A stretch of 64,000 bases of DNA from Microlunatus speluncae (GCF_009299835.1 NZ_VKCZ01000019.1:372001-436000); one strand, 5' to 3'. Positions 1 through 8,449 are shown, numbered from the stretch's first letter. The notes: generated from the letters alone by a model not told the origin. A program made the numbers and translations.

Positions 1-552
1 GACGGCGGCCGATGCTCCGGCGAGCCCCAGCTCCGAGGGAAGGTCGATCCCGACGTCCGCGAGAAGGCGTCGGCGCTCCTCGGCACCCGCCCAGGTCGAC
101 TTCGCGAAGTCCAGCGGACGTCCGGCCATCGTGGCGAAACAGACCTCTGGATGCACTTCGATCACAACCCGGTCCATGGTCCTGATCCAGGCGTCGACCT
201 CGAGGATCTTGGCCCCGAGCGCGTAGGCCTGCCGGCTGAGCCCTTTGCCCGTGGCCGATCGGTTGAGGGCCGTCGCTTCCGCGTGAGTGGCCGCGAGGAG
301 TGCCGCCCGGACCGGCGTGACGAAGACGGAGGAGGCGCGCTTGCCGACCCGGCCGCGAGCGAGCACATCCGCCTGTCGTGCACCGGTGAGCGGCAAGCCG
401 ATGGGGATGTCGATCGCGACGACCTCGATCGGCCCCTCTGCCTCGGCCGTCGCCACGAGTCGGTCGATCGTTTCGCCGAAATATCCTCGCGGGTCGTTGC
501 TGACACCCACCCAGCCCTTCTTGCAGGCGTCGACTCCGATCACGCGCGGCAC
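1..552 (-). CDS. DUF429 family protein, C-terminus cut by window edge
   Basis: This is a DUF429-family protein, a predicted RNase H-fold nuclease family without proven function. Only the first 184 codons are visible because the gene runs off the left edge. The minus-strand reading from a GTG at 552 opens with PRVIGVDACKKGWVGV, the usual family start with an Asp in strand 1. VVAIDIPIGLP around residues 45-54 carries the second conserved Asp, and GRVGKRASSVF follows. I chose the GTG at 552 because TAGCGT (559-564) ends six bases before it and there is no Shine-Dalgarno sequence, which fits a leaderless start. A GTG three codons later is the alternative. Family assignment is from memory of its conserved motifs. 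Confidence 0.75.
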   Translation of the reverse strand, partial: MPRVIGVDACKKGWVGVSNDPRGYFGETIDRLVATAEAEGPIEVVAIDIPIGLPLTGARQADVLARGRVGKRASSVFVTPVRAALLAATHAEATALNRSATGKGLSRQAYALGAKILEVDAWIRTMDRVVIEVHPEVCFATMAGRPLDFAKSTWAGAEERRRLLADVGIDLPSELGLAGASAAV

Positions 553-611
553 GGGTTCACGCTACCCGTAGGGGCTCTGGAGGGAACGCGCTGCGCGTCG
601 CGAGCGGTCGG

Positions 612-1166
612 TTATTCGCCGGGTCGGCCGCCGTAGTCCCAGCGGTGGACCTCGAGCTCGGCGTACCGGCCGGGGGTGAGGACGAGGCGGGCTGCTTCGG
701 CGTCGGGTGCTTCGGTCAGCGCGATGGTCCCGAGCTGGGTGGTGCCGTCGTCGGCCAGGAGGGGACCGTGGGCGATCAGGGCGTCGCGGCGATCCGGCGG
801 GATGGGCTCCGACTCGGGGTCCGGGCCGAGGCCGAGGACGAGATAGCGGTTGTGGTCGGTGTAGCCGGCGGGGAATTCCCACATGGTGCGGCCCAGAGTG
901 TTGTGCCAGCGGCGCAGCATGACGTCGCGATAGACGCCGGCTCGGTAGTTGGGTTCGTCGAAGACGAAGTCGCGGGCGGTGGCCGGGTCGGGCAGATCGA
1001 GGAGGTGCACGCTGCCGATGGCGGTCTCGTTGTCGTCGGCCAGGACCGGGCCGCGGGCGATCATGGCGGCGGAGTAGCGATCCAGGTAGGACCAGTGATC
1101 CTCCAGGAGTTGAGCGCGCAGGACGGCCGAACCGGCCCGGTCCCGGTGGTAGCAGAAGAATTCCAT
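612..1166 (-). CDS. tandem YciI-like domain protein
   Basis: The 184-residue protein appears to hold two YciI-like (YCII-related, dimeric alpha/beta barrel) modules, about residues 1-90 and 105-180. The first begins MEFFCYHRDR and carries LLEDHWSYLDRYS, where the family keeps its His; the second has the matching DALIAHGPLLADD. Each contains the typical LAD(D) turn followed by a strand and a DxxxAR(D/L) helix. YciI proteins are small cytoplasmic proteins with few known reactions, so the substrate is unknown. The ATG is preceded by GGAGGG at a good distance. The gene lies 92 bases downstream of a TetR regulator on the same strand, with a candidate operator in the gap, so the regulator probably controls it. 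Confidence 0.75.
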   Translation of the reverse strand: MEFFCYHRDRAGSAVLRAQLLEDHWSYLDRYSAAMIARGPVLADDNETAIGSVHLLDLPDPATARDFVFDEPNYRAGVYRDVMLRRWHNTLGRTMWEFPAGYTDHNRYLVLGLGPDPESEPIPPDRRDALIAHGPLLADDGTTQLGTIALTEAPDAEAARLVLTPGRYAELEVHRWDYGGRPGE

Positions 1167-1202
1167 GGACCCTCCAGTCGAGCATGTTGATCTGATCCTA
1201 AA

Positions 1203-1217
1203 CTATATGCCGTATAG
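1203..1217. promoter_or_regulatory. candidate TetR operator, inverted repeat CTATA-N5-TATAG
   Basis: CTATA (1203-1207) and TATAG (1213-1217) form an inverted repeat around TGCCG, an AT-rich island in GC-rich DNA. It lies between the TetR gene (ends 1259) and the start of the YciI gene (1166). A TTGACC on the minus strand (complement of 1222-1227) lies just upstream and could be a -35 box. Binding by the adjacent TetR protein is inferred from position only. Confidence 0.4.
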
Positions 1218-1258
1218 GTCAGGTCAAGGAATGCAGGGAGGTGCCATCGGCCCGACAA

Positions 1259-1930
1259 CTACCGGGGTTGGGCGGCCACGGAGCGGATGCCGCCGATGAT
1301 CAGGTCGATCCCGAGCCGGTAGTACTCGTCGACGTCCTGTGGGGTGGTCAGTGGTTCGAGGGCGCCGTAGACATTCGGGAAGCGGTCGGGGTCGACCGCT
1401 GTCCGGAATGCCGCCAGGTGATCGCCGGCGTCGGCGGTCGCGGCGGGGTCGTGCCGGGGTTCGTACTCGGCCAGGACCGCGACGGCCTGCACGGCCTGTT
1501 GGGCCAGGTACGCACTGAGCCGGAGGTCGAGGCCGGCCAGTCGGCCGCAGTCGAGCATGATCTCGAGCGCCGCGAGATAGTTGGGCAACGGCACGATCCG
1601 TTCGATCACCATGCGGCCCATCCACGGATGGGCCCGGAGCAGCCGCACCAGTGCGGTCAGGGCGCCCCGGTAGCGCTCCTCCCAGGCCTGGCCGGGAGAG
1701 TCGGCGAATTCGGCCTCGACCACCACCTGCTCGGCCATCGCCTCGAGCAGTTGATCTTTGTCGTCGAAGTGCCAGTACAGGGCCATCGGCGTCACCGACA
1801 GCTCCCGGGCGAGCCGGCGCATCGACACCGCGTCGATCCCTTCCCGATCGGCGATGATCACCGCGCGGGAGAGGATTTCCCGCGCGGACAAACCGGGCCG
1901 GGTCGCCGCTCGCGGGGAGGACTTCTTCAC
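1259..1930 (-). CDS. TetR/AcrR family transcriptional regulator
   Basis: This 223-residue protein is a one-component repressor of the TetR family. The N-terminal helix-turn-helix spans about residues 15-60: LSAREILSRAVIIADREG, then DAVSMRRLARELSVTPMALY with the recognition helix ending in WHFDDKDQLLEAM. The C-terminal half resembles the tetracycline-repressor-type ligand domain. The GTG start at 1930 is preceded by TACGGT (1937-1942) with a six-base gap and no Shine-Dalgarno sequence, so it looks leaderless. The next gene on the strand is the YciI protein, its likely target along with itself. The ligand is unknown. Confidence 0.85.
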   Translation of the reverse strand: MKKSSPRAATRPGLSAREILSRAVIIADREGIDAVSMRRLARELSVTPMALYWHFDDKDQLLEAMAEQVVVEAEFADSPGQAWEERYRGALTALVRLLRAHPWMGRMVIERIVPLPNYLAALEIMLDCGRLAGLDLRLSAYLAQQAVQAVAVLAEYEPRHDPAATADAGDHLAAFRTAVDPDRFPNVYGALEPLTTPQDVDEYYRLGIDLIIGGIRSVAAQPR

Positions 1931-2000
1931 GCTCGCACCGTACGACAGTTGGCGGCGTGAATCCCCTGGAACACGACGTGGGCGCCGATGGTGAACGCAG

Positions 2001-2028
2001 GAAAGGCCTCCCGCGAGGGGAGGCCTTC
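2001..2028 (-). terminator. hairpin downstream of tRNA-Leu
   Basis: An inverted repeat of AAGGCCTCC type (arms at about 2003-2011 and 2019-2027) forms a strong GC stem 12 bases beyond the 3' end of tRNA-Leu on the minus strand. The following T tract is short (TTTCC), so termination is likely but not textbook. Confidence 0.65.
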
Positions 2029-2039
2029 CGGTGGAGCTG

Positions 2040-2125
2040 TGTCCGAGAGGGGACTTGAACCCCTACGCCCCGTTGGGGGCACTAGCACCTCAAGCTAGCG
2101 CGTCTACCAATTCCGCCACCCGGAC
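2040..2125 (-). tRNA. tRNA-Leu (anticodon GAG)
   Basis: An 86-base class II tRNA on the minus strand. The acceptor stem GTCCGGG pairs with CTCGGAC (one G-U pair), with discriminator A at 2040. The D-arm contains TTGGTAGACGCGC, the anticodon arm is CTAGC-TTGAGGT-GCTAG with GAG complementary to 2089-2091, and a long variable arm of the leucine type follows. CCA is not encoded. The gene stands alone between the TetR regulator and the VIT transporter. Confidence 0.95.
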
Positions 2126-2259
2126 CGGGTCGCCTTGAACAGCGCCTGAACTATAGCAACGAGGGGGCGTCGAACGACAATCCGATACTCCGCCGGGCCT
2201 GTCGGTGAGCCAGGCCAACCTTTCTGGAATCGTTCAAGAAAAGCCGTTACGGTGCTGCC

Positions 2260-2988
2260 ATGACCGATTCCAGCGCAACCGAGGCGGTCCCGCAGCACGA
2301 GGAGCCGCACGGCGAAGGCCTGCAGCAGAAGCTCAACTGGCTCCGCGCCGGCGTCCTCGGCGCGAATGACGGCATCGTGTCGACGGCCGGCATCGTGGTC
2401 GGCGTCGCCGCCGCGACGGCCGATCGCGGCGCGATCGGGCTGGCCGGGGCGGCCGGCCTGGTCGCGGGCGCGGTCTCGATGGCCGCCGGTGAGTACGTGT
2501 CGGTCAGCACCCAACGCGACTCCGAGCGGGCGCTGATCGCCAAGGAGCGGCAGGAACTCCGCGAGATGCCGGAGGAGGAGCTGGCCGAACTGACCCAGCT
2601 CTACCGGGACAAGGGTCTGCCGGACGAGCTGGCCCACGAGGTCGCCACCGAGTTGACCAAGAAGGATGCCCTCAAGGCCCACCTCGACGTCGAGCTCAAC
2701 CTCGACGCCGACGACCTGACCAACCCGTGGACCGCCGCCTTCGCCTCGGCGATCTCGTTCACCGTCGGCGCCCTGCTCCCGCTGCTGGCCATCCTGCTGC
2801 TGCCGGAGGCGATCCGGGTCCCGCTGACCTTCGCCGCCGTGATCCTAGCCCTGGCGCTGACCGGCATGATCAGCTCCCGCCTCGGCGGCTCACCCACCCT
2901 CCGCGCCGTCCTCCGCAACATCATCGGCGGCGCCCTGGCCATGATCATCACCTACGTCGTCGGCCACCTCATCGGCGGCACCTTCTGA
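2260..2988 (+). CDS. VIT1/CCC1 family iron/manganese transporter
   Basis: The 242-residue membrane protein belongs to the VIT1/CCC1 family, which moves Fe2+ or Mn2+ across membranes. The hallmark first helix reads NWLRAGVLGANDGIVSTAG (residues ~26-44), followed by a second helix with GAVSMAAGEYVSVSTQRD, the conserved metal-pathway Gly/Met/Glu-rich segment. A soluble, Glu-rich three-helix region (residues ~85-145) is the family's metal-binding domain, and three C-terminal helices finish the protein. Length is normal. TACGGT at 2248-2253 ends six bases before the ATG, with no Shine-Dalgarno sequence, so a leaderless transcript is likely. Direction of transport in this organism cannot be read from sequence. 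Confidence 0.88.
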   Translation: MTDSSATEAVPQHEEPHGEGLQQKLNWLRAGVLGANDGIVSTAGIVVGVAAATADRGAIGLAGAAGLVAGAVSMAAGEYVSVSTQRDSERALIAKERQELREMPEEELAELTQLYRDKGLPDELAHEVATELTKKDALKAHLDVELNLDADDLTNPWTAAFASAISFTVGALLPLLAILLLPEAIRVPLTFAAVILALALTGMISSRLGGSPTLRAVLRNIIGGALAMIITYVVGHLIGGTF

Positions 2989-3026
2989 CCCCGCCCCAAT
3001 CCCGCCGACGGCAGAATTTCGGCGAG

Positions 3027-3075
3027 CCGTCAGATCCGCGGGCGTTGTTGCGGCGTGTCGGAGCGGATCTGACGG
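3027..3075. repeat. hairpin with 12-bp perfect stem and conserved loop (family C variant)
   Basis: CCGTCAGATCCG (3027-3038) and its perfect complement (3064-3075) enclose a 25-base loop. The loop contains TTGCGGCGTGTCGG (3048-3061), identical to the loop of the 61-base repeats at 35488, 42644 and 43970, while the stem sequence is different. It sits between two genes on the plus strand, 38 bases after the VIT gene, without a T tract. Confidence 0.8.
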
Positions 3076-3114
3076 GTCGATCGGGCGGCGAGCGGGGATG
3101 GGAGGATGGCCGGC

Positions 3115-4425
3115 ATGAGCTACCGGGCGGATGAGGAGGTCGTGGGGATCTGCCGCGACCTGATCAGGATCGATTCGACCAACTTCGGTCCGCAACCGGG
3201 GCCGGGGGAGCGGGCGGCCGCCGAGCATGTCGCGGCGCTGCTGGACGAGGTCGGCATCTCCTCGGAGATCTACGAATCCGAGCCGAAGCGGGCCTCGCTG
3301 ATCGCCGACTGGGCGCCCGAAGGGGTCGACCCGTCGGCGCCGCCGCTGCTGATCCACGGCCACCTGGACGTCGTACCGGCGAATGCCGACGACTGGACCT
3401 ACGACCCGTTCGCCGGCGAGATCGCCGATGGCTGCGTCTGGGGCCGCGGAGCGGTCGACATGAAGGACTTCGACGCGATGCTGCTCAGCGTCGTCCGGGC
3501 CCGGGCCCGGGCCGGGGTGGCGCCGCGGCGGCCGATCAAGCTGGTGTTCACCGCCGACGAGGAGGCCGGCGGGATCTACGGGGCGCACTGGCTGGTTGAT
3601 CATCACCGGGACTTCTTCGAGGGCTGCACCGAGGCGATCGGCGAGGTCGGCGGCTTCTCGCTGACCATCCGCGATGATCTTCGGCTGTACCTGATCCAGA
3701 CCGCCGAGAAGGGGATCGCCTGGCTCAGGTTGATCGCCGAAGGCCGGGCCGGCCACGGCTCGATGCGCAACGACGACAACGCGGTCACCGAGCTCGCGGC
3801 GGCCGTCGCCCGGATCGGCCAGTACGACTGGCCGCACAAGATCACCGACGCGCAGCGGGCGTTCCTGGACGCGGTGTCCGAGGCGTTCGGGATCGAGCTG
3901 GATCCGGACCGGGCCGAGGAGACGCTGGCCAAGCTGGGCAGCATCTCCCGGATGATCGGCGCCACGATGTCCAACACGGCCAACCCGACGATGCTGACCG
4001 CCGGCTACAAGCACAACGTGATCCCGGGCAGCGCCGAGGCGTCGATCGACGGCCGGTTCGTGCCGGGCGGCAAGGACGAGTTCCTGGCCACCATCGACGA
4101 GCTGGTCGGGGACAAGATCCGGATCGAGATGGACACGCTGCAACCGTCGGTGGAGACCGAGTTCTCCGGCGCCCTGGTCGAGGCGATGCAGCAGTGCCTG
4201 CTGGCCGAGGATCCGGGGGCGCGGGCGGTGCCGTTCCTGATGAGCGGCGGTACGGACGCCAAGGCCTGGGACCGGCTCGGGATCCGCTGCTTCGGCTTCG
4301 CCCCGCTCCGGCTGCCCCCGGATCTGGACTTCGTCGGCATGTTCCACGGCGTCGACGAGCGGGTGCCGACCGAGTCGCTGGAGTTCGGTGCCCGGGTGCT
4401 GGACCGGTTCCTGGCCACCGCTTGA
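3115..4425 (+). CDS. M20 family zinc peptidase/deacylase
   Basis: A cytoplasmic metallo-hydrolase of the M20 (ArgE/DapE/carboxypeptidase G2-like) family, 436 residues. Metal ligands and catalytic residues are in place: LLIHGHLDVVP (His and Asp), GRGAVDMKDFDAM (bridging Asp), TADEEAGG (general base and ligand Glu) and a late GGTDAKAW. The lid domain carries GRAGHGSM. The ATG at 3115 is preferred because GGAGG at 3101-3105 is nine bases upstream; the ATG at 3106 would directly abut that site. The N-terminal phrase CRDLIRIDSTN is that of dipeptidase-like M20A members. No neighbouring gene points to its substrate. Confidence 0.88.
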   Translation: MSYRADEEVVGICRDLIRIDSTNFGPQPGPGERAAAEHVAALLDEVGISSEIYESEPKRASLIADWAPEGVDPSAPPLLIHGHLDVVPANADDWTYDPFAGEIADGCVWGRGAVDMKDFDAMLLSVVRARARAGVAPRRPIKLVFTADEEAGGIYGAHWLVDHHRDFFEGCTEAIGEVGGFSLTIRDDLRLYLIQTAEKGIAWLRLIAEGRAGHGSMRNDDNAVTELAAAVARIGQYDWPHKITDAQRAFLDAVSEAFGIELDPDRAEETLAKLGSISRMIGATMSNTANPTMLTAGYKHNVIPGSAEASIDGRFVPGGKDEFLATIDELVGDKIRIEMDTLQPSVETEFSGALVEAMQQCLLAEDPGARAVPFLMSGGTDAKAWDRLGIRCFGFAPLRLPPDLDFVGMFHGVDERVPTESLEFGARVLDRFLATA

Positions 4426-4508
4426 GCCCTGGCCGGGGTCGCGGTCGGGTGTCCGTACCGCGAGCCGGTTGATCATTTTGTCGTCACCGGCGATTAGCCT
4501 GGTTGTCG

Positions 4509-4730
4509 ATGAGTGAGCGACGGGTGGAGTATCAGGAACAGCGGGTGCGGCTGGACCGGACGGTGTCCCGCAACGCGGTCCGCAGGCTGCTCACCGACCA
4601 GGCCGAGTACGGCGGCTGGGAGCTGACCCGGCTGCGCCGCTACTGGGACGGCAGCCGGGAGATCTGGATCCGGCGCAAGATCATCCGGGCCATCCCGACC
4701 CTTGATCCCGACCCGGTGCGACTGATCTGA
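4509..4730 (+). CDS. DUF5703 family small protein
   Basis: A 73-residue, Arg-rich protein matching the actinobacterial DUF5703 family: EYQEQRVRLDRTVSRNAVRRL, then LTDQAEYGGWELTRLRRYWD and a C-terminal RRKIIR strand. The pattern suggests a single small alpha/beta fold; no function is known. The ATG at 4509 is preferred over a TTG two codons upstream. TAGCCT at 4495-4500 ends eight bases before it, suggesting a leaderless start. It ends six bases from the convergent aldo/keto reductase gene. Confidence 0.75.
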   Translation: MSERRVEYQEQRVRLDRTVSRNAVRRLLTDQAEYGGWELTRLRRYWDGSREIWIRRKIIRAIPTLDPDPVRLI

Positions 4731-4736
4731 ACCGTC

Positions 4737-5720
4737 CTAGCTGACGGCGGCCGGCTCGGCCCGGGAGGACATCGGGCCGCCCGACACGTCGTCCAACGCC
4801 GCCGCGATCTGCCGCGGCAGCTGATGATCTTCGATCCGCAGGGCCGGCGTGAGCTGGCCGGAGGTACGGGCGCCGAGCAGGGGAGCGGTCACCCCGGGCG
4901 CGTCGCGGACCCAGAGCAGCGCCACCTGCAGCGGGGTCAGGCCGAGGCCGTCCGCGGCCCGGGCGACCGCCTCGACGACGGCCCGGGATCGCTGCTCCAG
5001 ATACGGTTCGACGAACCAGGAGAAATGATCACTGGCCGCCCGCGAACCGCGCGGCGTGCTGCTGCGGTACTGGCCGGTGAGCACGCCGCGGCCGAGCGGT
5101 GACCAGGGGAAGAAGCCGATCCCGAGTGCCCGGACCGCGGGCAGCACCTCGACCTCGGCCCGCCGGGCCAGCAGCGAATACTCCACCTGGGCGCTGGCGA
5201 TCGGGGTCCGGCCGGGCAGGGCCCGCTGCCAGGTCGCGGCCTGCGCGGTCTGCCAGCCGACGAAGTTGGACACCCCGACGTAGCGCACCTTGCCCTGCAG
5301 CACGGCCTGGTCCAGCGCCGACAGGGACTCCTCCAGCGGCGCGTCACCCCAGGTGTGCAGCTGCCACAGGTCGACGTAATCGGTGCCGAGCCGGCGCAGC
5401 GATCCCTCCAGATCGCGCAGCAGTGCGCCCCGGGAGGTGTCGACGACCCGCTGCCCGGACCGGATCGCGAACCCGGCCTTGGTCGCGATGACCAGATCCT
5501 CCCGCCGGACCACCTGCTCACCGATCAGCTTGCCGATCAGCCGTTCGGTCTCGCCCGACCCGTAGGCGGCCGCGGTGTCCAGCAGGTTGCCGCCCGCCTC
5601 GCAGTAGGTCTCCAGCAGCGATCGGGCCTGTTCGGCCGTCGTGTCCCGCCCCCAGGTCAGCGTGCCGAGACCCAGCCGCGACACCCGCAGTCCGGTGCTG
5701 CCGACCTGGCGCGTCTCCAT
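4737..5720 (-). CDS. aldo/keto reductase
   Basis: A 327-residue NADPH-dependent oxidoreductase with a TIM barrel. The catalytic tetrad is visible: NLLDTAAAYGSGETERLIG (Asp and Tyr), VIATKAGF (Lys) and DLWQLHTWG (His). SAQVEYSLLARRAEVEVLP and FFPWSPLGRGVLTGQY are the cofactor-side strands of the AKR11/AKR12-like branch that contains sugar-aldehyde reductases. On the minus strand TAGAGT (complement of 5729-5734) ends eight bases before the ATG, so initiation may be leaderless. It is divergent from the LLM oxidoreductase. Substrate is not predictable. Confidence 0.9.
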   Translation of the reverse strand: METRQVGSTGLRVSRLGLGTLTWGRDTTAEQARSLLETYCEAGGNLLDTAAAYGSGETERLIGKLIGEQVVRREDLVIATKAGFAIRSGQRVVDTSRGALLRDLEGSLRRLGTDYVDLWQLHTWGDAPLEESLSALDQAVLQGKVRYVGVSNFVGWQTAQAATWQRALPGRTPIASAQVEYSLLARRAEVEVLPAVRALGIGFFPWSPLGRGVLTGQYRSSTPRGSRAASDHFSWFVEPYLEQRSRAVVEAVARAADGLGLTPLQVALLWVRDAPGVTAPLLGARTSGQLTPALRIEDHQLPRQIAAALDDVSGGPMSSRAEPAAVS

Positions 5721-5795
5721 AGCGGGTCACTCTAATGGCGGCCCCACCACCGACAGCGGCAACCCGAGCGGCGCGGATCCATTACGGTGACCGGC

Positions 5796-6836
5796 ATGCG
5801 CCTTGGCCTGAATCTGGGATACCTCGTCGGCTCGGACGATCCGGGCGACCAGTTGCGGCTGGTCCAGCATGCCGAGCAGTTGGGGTTCGACGCGGTCTGG
5901 GCGGCCGAGGCGTACGGTTCGGACGCCGTGTCCGTGCTGGCCTGGCTGGCGGGCCGGACCGAGAAGATCGCGATCGGGTCGGCGGTGCTGCAGATCCCGG
6001 GCCGGACTCCGGCGATGACCGCGATGACCGCCGCGTCACTGGATCTGCTGACCGCGGGCCGGTTCCGGCTCGGGTTGGGGGTCTCCGGACCGCAGGTGTC
6101 GGAGGGCTGGCACGGGGTCCGATTCGATCATCCGCTGGCCCGGACCCGGGAGTACGTGGCGATCGTCCGGTCGGCGCTGGCCCGGGAGACGGTCAGCTTC
6201 GACGGTGATCATTACCGGCTGCCGCTGCCGGATGGTCCGGGCAAGGCGCTGAAGCTGACCATCGTCCCGCCGAGCGAGCGGATCCCGATCTTGGTCGCCG
6301 CGGTCGGGCCGCGCAATCTGGAGCTGGCCGGCGAGATCGCGGACGGCTGGCTGGCGGTCTTCTACTCGCCGGAGTTCGCCGCCGAGCCGTTGGCGGCGAT
6401 CCGGCGCGGCCGGGAGCGGGCCGGGCTCGACCTGGACGGATTCGCCGTGGTGCCGACGATCCCGGTGGTGATCGGTGACGATCCGCGCCGCTGCGCCGAC
6501 GCGATCCGCCCCTACGCCGCGCTGTACGTCGGCGGGATGGGCAGCCGGAAGCAGAACTTCTACAACGCCCTGGCCGTGCGGATGGGCTTCGCCGACGCGG
6601 CCGCCGAGGTGCAGGAGTTGTTCCTGGCCGGCCGCCCGCGCGATGCCGCGGCGGCGCTCCCGTACGAGTTCATCGACGCGACCTCCCTGCTCGGCCCGCC
6701 GCAGCGGATCGCCGAACGGCTGGCCGCCTTCGCCGAGTCCGGCGTGACCGACGCCGCCCTGCTCCCCTTCGGCCGCACCGTCGACGACAAGATCACCATT
6801 CTGTCCGCCGTCGCCGCCGCCTACACCCCTGCCTGA
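5796..6836 (+). CDS. LLM class F420-dependent oxidoreductase
   Basis: A 346-residue luciferase-like monooxygenase-fold protein, the subgroup annotated as F420-dependent oxidoreductase. It starts MRLGLNLGYLVGSDD, then LVQHAEQLGFDAVWAAEAYG, IAIGSAVLQIPGRTPAMTA (family signature) and GRFRLGLGVSGPQVSEGWHG. The ATG at 5796 is chosen because TACGGT (5783-5788) ends seven bases before it; a GTG at 5787 overlaps that box and is less likely. Use of F420 rather than FMN is family knowledge, consistent with the PPOX-fold gene at 35.6 kb. It is convergent with uppP, 10 bases apart. Confidence 0.88.
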   Translation: MRLGLNLGYLVGSDDPGDQLRLVQHAEQLGFDAVWAAEAYGSDAVSVLAWLAGRTEKIAIGSAVLQIPGRTPAMTAMTAASLDLLTAGRFRLGLGVSGPQVSEGWHGVRFDHPLARTREYVAIVRSALARETVSFDGDHYRLPLPDGPGKALKLTIVPPSERIPILVAAVGPRNLELAGEIADGWLAVFYSPEFAAEPLAAIRRGRERAGLDLDGFAVVPTIPVVIGDDPRRCADAIRPYAALYVGGMGSRKQNFYNALAVRMGFADAAAEVQELFLAGRPRDAAAALPYEFIDATSLLGPPQRIAERLAAFAESGVTDAALLPFGRTVDDKITILSAVAAAYTPA

Positions 6837-6846
6837 AGCCGGGGAA

Positions 6847-7674
6847 TCAGACGGGTTGGAGGATGCCGGCGGCGAGGAGGACGGCGAGGACGGCGGCCAG
6901 GGCGAGGCGATAGACCACGAAGCCCTTGAAGTCGTGGGTGCTGATGTATTTGAGCAGCCAGTGGATCACGGCCAGCCCGACGCCGAACGCGATCACCGTG
7001 GCCAGCATGATCGGGCCGATGTCGTCCGGGACGCCCTCGTCCTTGATCAATCCGAACAGCTTGTAGAGGCCCGAGCCCAGCACCGCGGGAATGGCCAGCA
7101 GGAACGCATACCGGGCCGCGGCCTCGCGCTTGTAGCCCATGGCCAGGCCGGCGGTGATCGTCGCGCCGGAGCGGGAGACTCCGGGGATCAGCGCCAGCGA
7201 CTGGGCCAGGCCGAACAGGATGCCGTGCTTCCAGGTGATCGACTCCAGCGGTCGTGCGTTCTTGGCGAAGTGATCGACCACGCCGATGATCAAGCCGAAC
7301 CCGGCCAGCATGGCCACGGTCACCCACAGGTTGCGGAACACCGACTCGATCTGATCTTCGAACAACAGCCCGAGGAGCACGATCGGGATCGAGCCGATGA
7401 TCACCAGCCAACCCATCCGCACGTCGGGATCGTCCTTGGGGTGGCGGCCGACCAAGGCGAGGCACCAGCGCGAGATGATCCGGCCGATGTCCTTGGCGAA
7501 ATACAAGATCACCGCGAGCTCGGTGCCGATCTGGGTGATCGCGGTGAACGCCGCGCCCGGATCATTGCCGCTGATCAGCCGGCCGACGATCGAAATATGC
7601 GCACTGGAGGAGATCGGCAGGAACTCGGTCAGTCCCTGCACCAGGCCCAAGATCAGCGCTTCTAGCCATCCCAC
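6847..7674 (-). CDS. uppP: undecaprenyl-diphosphatase UppP (BacA)
   Basis: An integral membrane phosphatase of 275 residues that recycles undecaprenyl pyrophosphate for cell-wall synthesis and confers bacitracin tolerance. Both family signatures are present: QGLTEFLPISSSAH near the N-terminus and ALIPGVSRSGATI in the middle. About eight hydrophobic segments follow the family layout. The GTG start at 7674 gives the N-terminus VGWLEALILGLVQG, the usual beginning, with GGGAG about 12 bases upstream. In mycobacteria and relatives this gene sits near the same phosphatase/DUF3090/mshC group as here. Confidence 0.95.
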   Translation of the reverse strand: MGWLEALILGLVQGLTEFLPISSSAHISIVGRLISGNDPGAAFTAITQIGTELAVILYFAKDIGRIISRWCLALVGRHPKDDPDVRMGWLVIIGSIPIVLLGLLFEDQIESVFRNLWVTVAMLAGFGLIIGVVDHFAKNARPLESITWKHGILFGLAQSLALIPGVSRSGATITAGLAMGYKREAAARYAFLLAIPAVLGSGLYKLFGLIKDEGVPDDIGPIMLATVIAFGVGLAVIHWLLKYISTHDFKGFVVYRLALAAVLAVLLAAGILQPV

Positions 7675-7820
7675 GTTGCTCGTCGTCTCCCGTTCGTTTC
7701 GTCGGTCCCGCCTCCGGGCCCCGCAAGACACTAGACCCCCGGTCCCCGAGCCCTCGTCCACCCCCAGTCCCACCCACCCCCACCCGCCGCCCAACCTCCG
7801 GCCCCCGCCTCCGCCCCGAC

Positions 7821-7902
7821 CCGGACACAAACGCGGCAGTTCCTGCAATCCGCGGCCGTTGCAACGGCCGCGGATGCGTGCAACTGCCGCGTTTGTGTCC
7901 GG
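7821..7902. repeat. 82-base nested palindrome (family D)
   Basis: The 21-base arms at 7821-7841 and 7882-7902 are perfect complements, and inside them 7848-7875 is a perfect 28-base palindrome centred on GTTGCAAC. Single-stranded it could form one long stem or a cruciform. It lies in the 240-base gap between the divergent genes uppP and the flavin-reductase-like gene, so it is not in a terminator position. The rest of that gap (7675-7820) is C-rich and shows nothing clear. Confidence 0.9.
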
Positions 7903-7914
7903 TACAACTGGACC

Positions 7915-8436
7915 GTGACCATCCACTCCGAGCACCCCTTCCTGCCGCCGGAAGGCGAGCGCTCGCCGGTGCGCCGGTTCCGCGGCCGGCTGCCGGCCCC
8001 GGTGACGGTCTGGACCAGCGGCACCGGCGACGCGAAGCCGGCCGGCCTCACCGTCTCCTCGCTGCTGATCTCCGACGGCGACCCGTCCGAGCTGATCGGC
8101 CTGATCGACCCCGACTCCGACCTCGCCGACGCCATCGCCCGGCACGGCACCATCGCCGTCAGCCTGCTCAACCGCTCCGACCACGCCCTGGCCGAAGCCT
8201 TCGCGGGCACCGCCCCGGCCCCGGGCGGCCCCTTCCGCCTCGCCTCCTGGACCGCGACCGACTGGGGCCCCGTACTCACCGCCACCTCCGCCTGGCTCGG
8301 CGCGCGCGTGCAGGACCAACCCGCACCGGCAGGCTGGGCCCTCCTGGTGCGAGCCGTCATCGAGCGGGTGGAGCTCTCACAACCGAGCGAGGATCCCTTG
8401 GCTCATCTGCGCGGCCGGTACGGGTCAGTCAGCTAA
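7915..8436 (+). CDS. flavin reductase-like domain protein
   Basis: A 173-residue protein resembling the flavin reductase-like (FMN-binding split barrel) family. PAPVTVWTSG, then AGLTVSSLLISDGDPSELIG corresponds to the family's TxSS flavin-phosphate motif; HGTIAVSLLNRSDHALAEAF and FRLASWTATDWGPVLTATSA match later strands. Such proteins supply reduced FMN or bind flavin. The GTG at 7915 follows TACAAC (7903-7908) by six bases with no Shine-Dalgarno, suggesting a leaderless start. It precedes the histidine phosphatase gene on the same strand, separated by palindrome A1. Confidence 0.72.
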   Translation: MTIHSEHPFLPPEGERSPVRRFRGRLPAPVTVWTSGTGDAKPAGLTVSSLLISDGDPSELIGLIDPDSDLADAIARHGTIAVSLLNRSDHALAEAFAGTAPAPGGPFRLASWTATDWGPVLTATSAWLGARVQDQPAPAGWALLVRAVIERVELSQPSEDPLAHLRGRYGSVS

Positions 8437-8449
8437 CCCGCCCCTTCAG

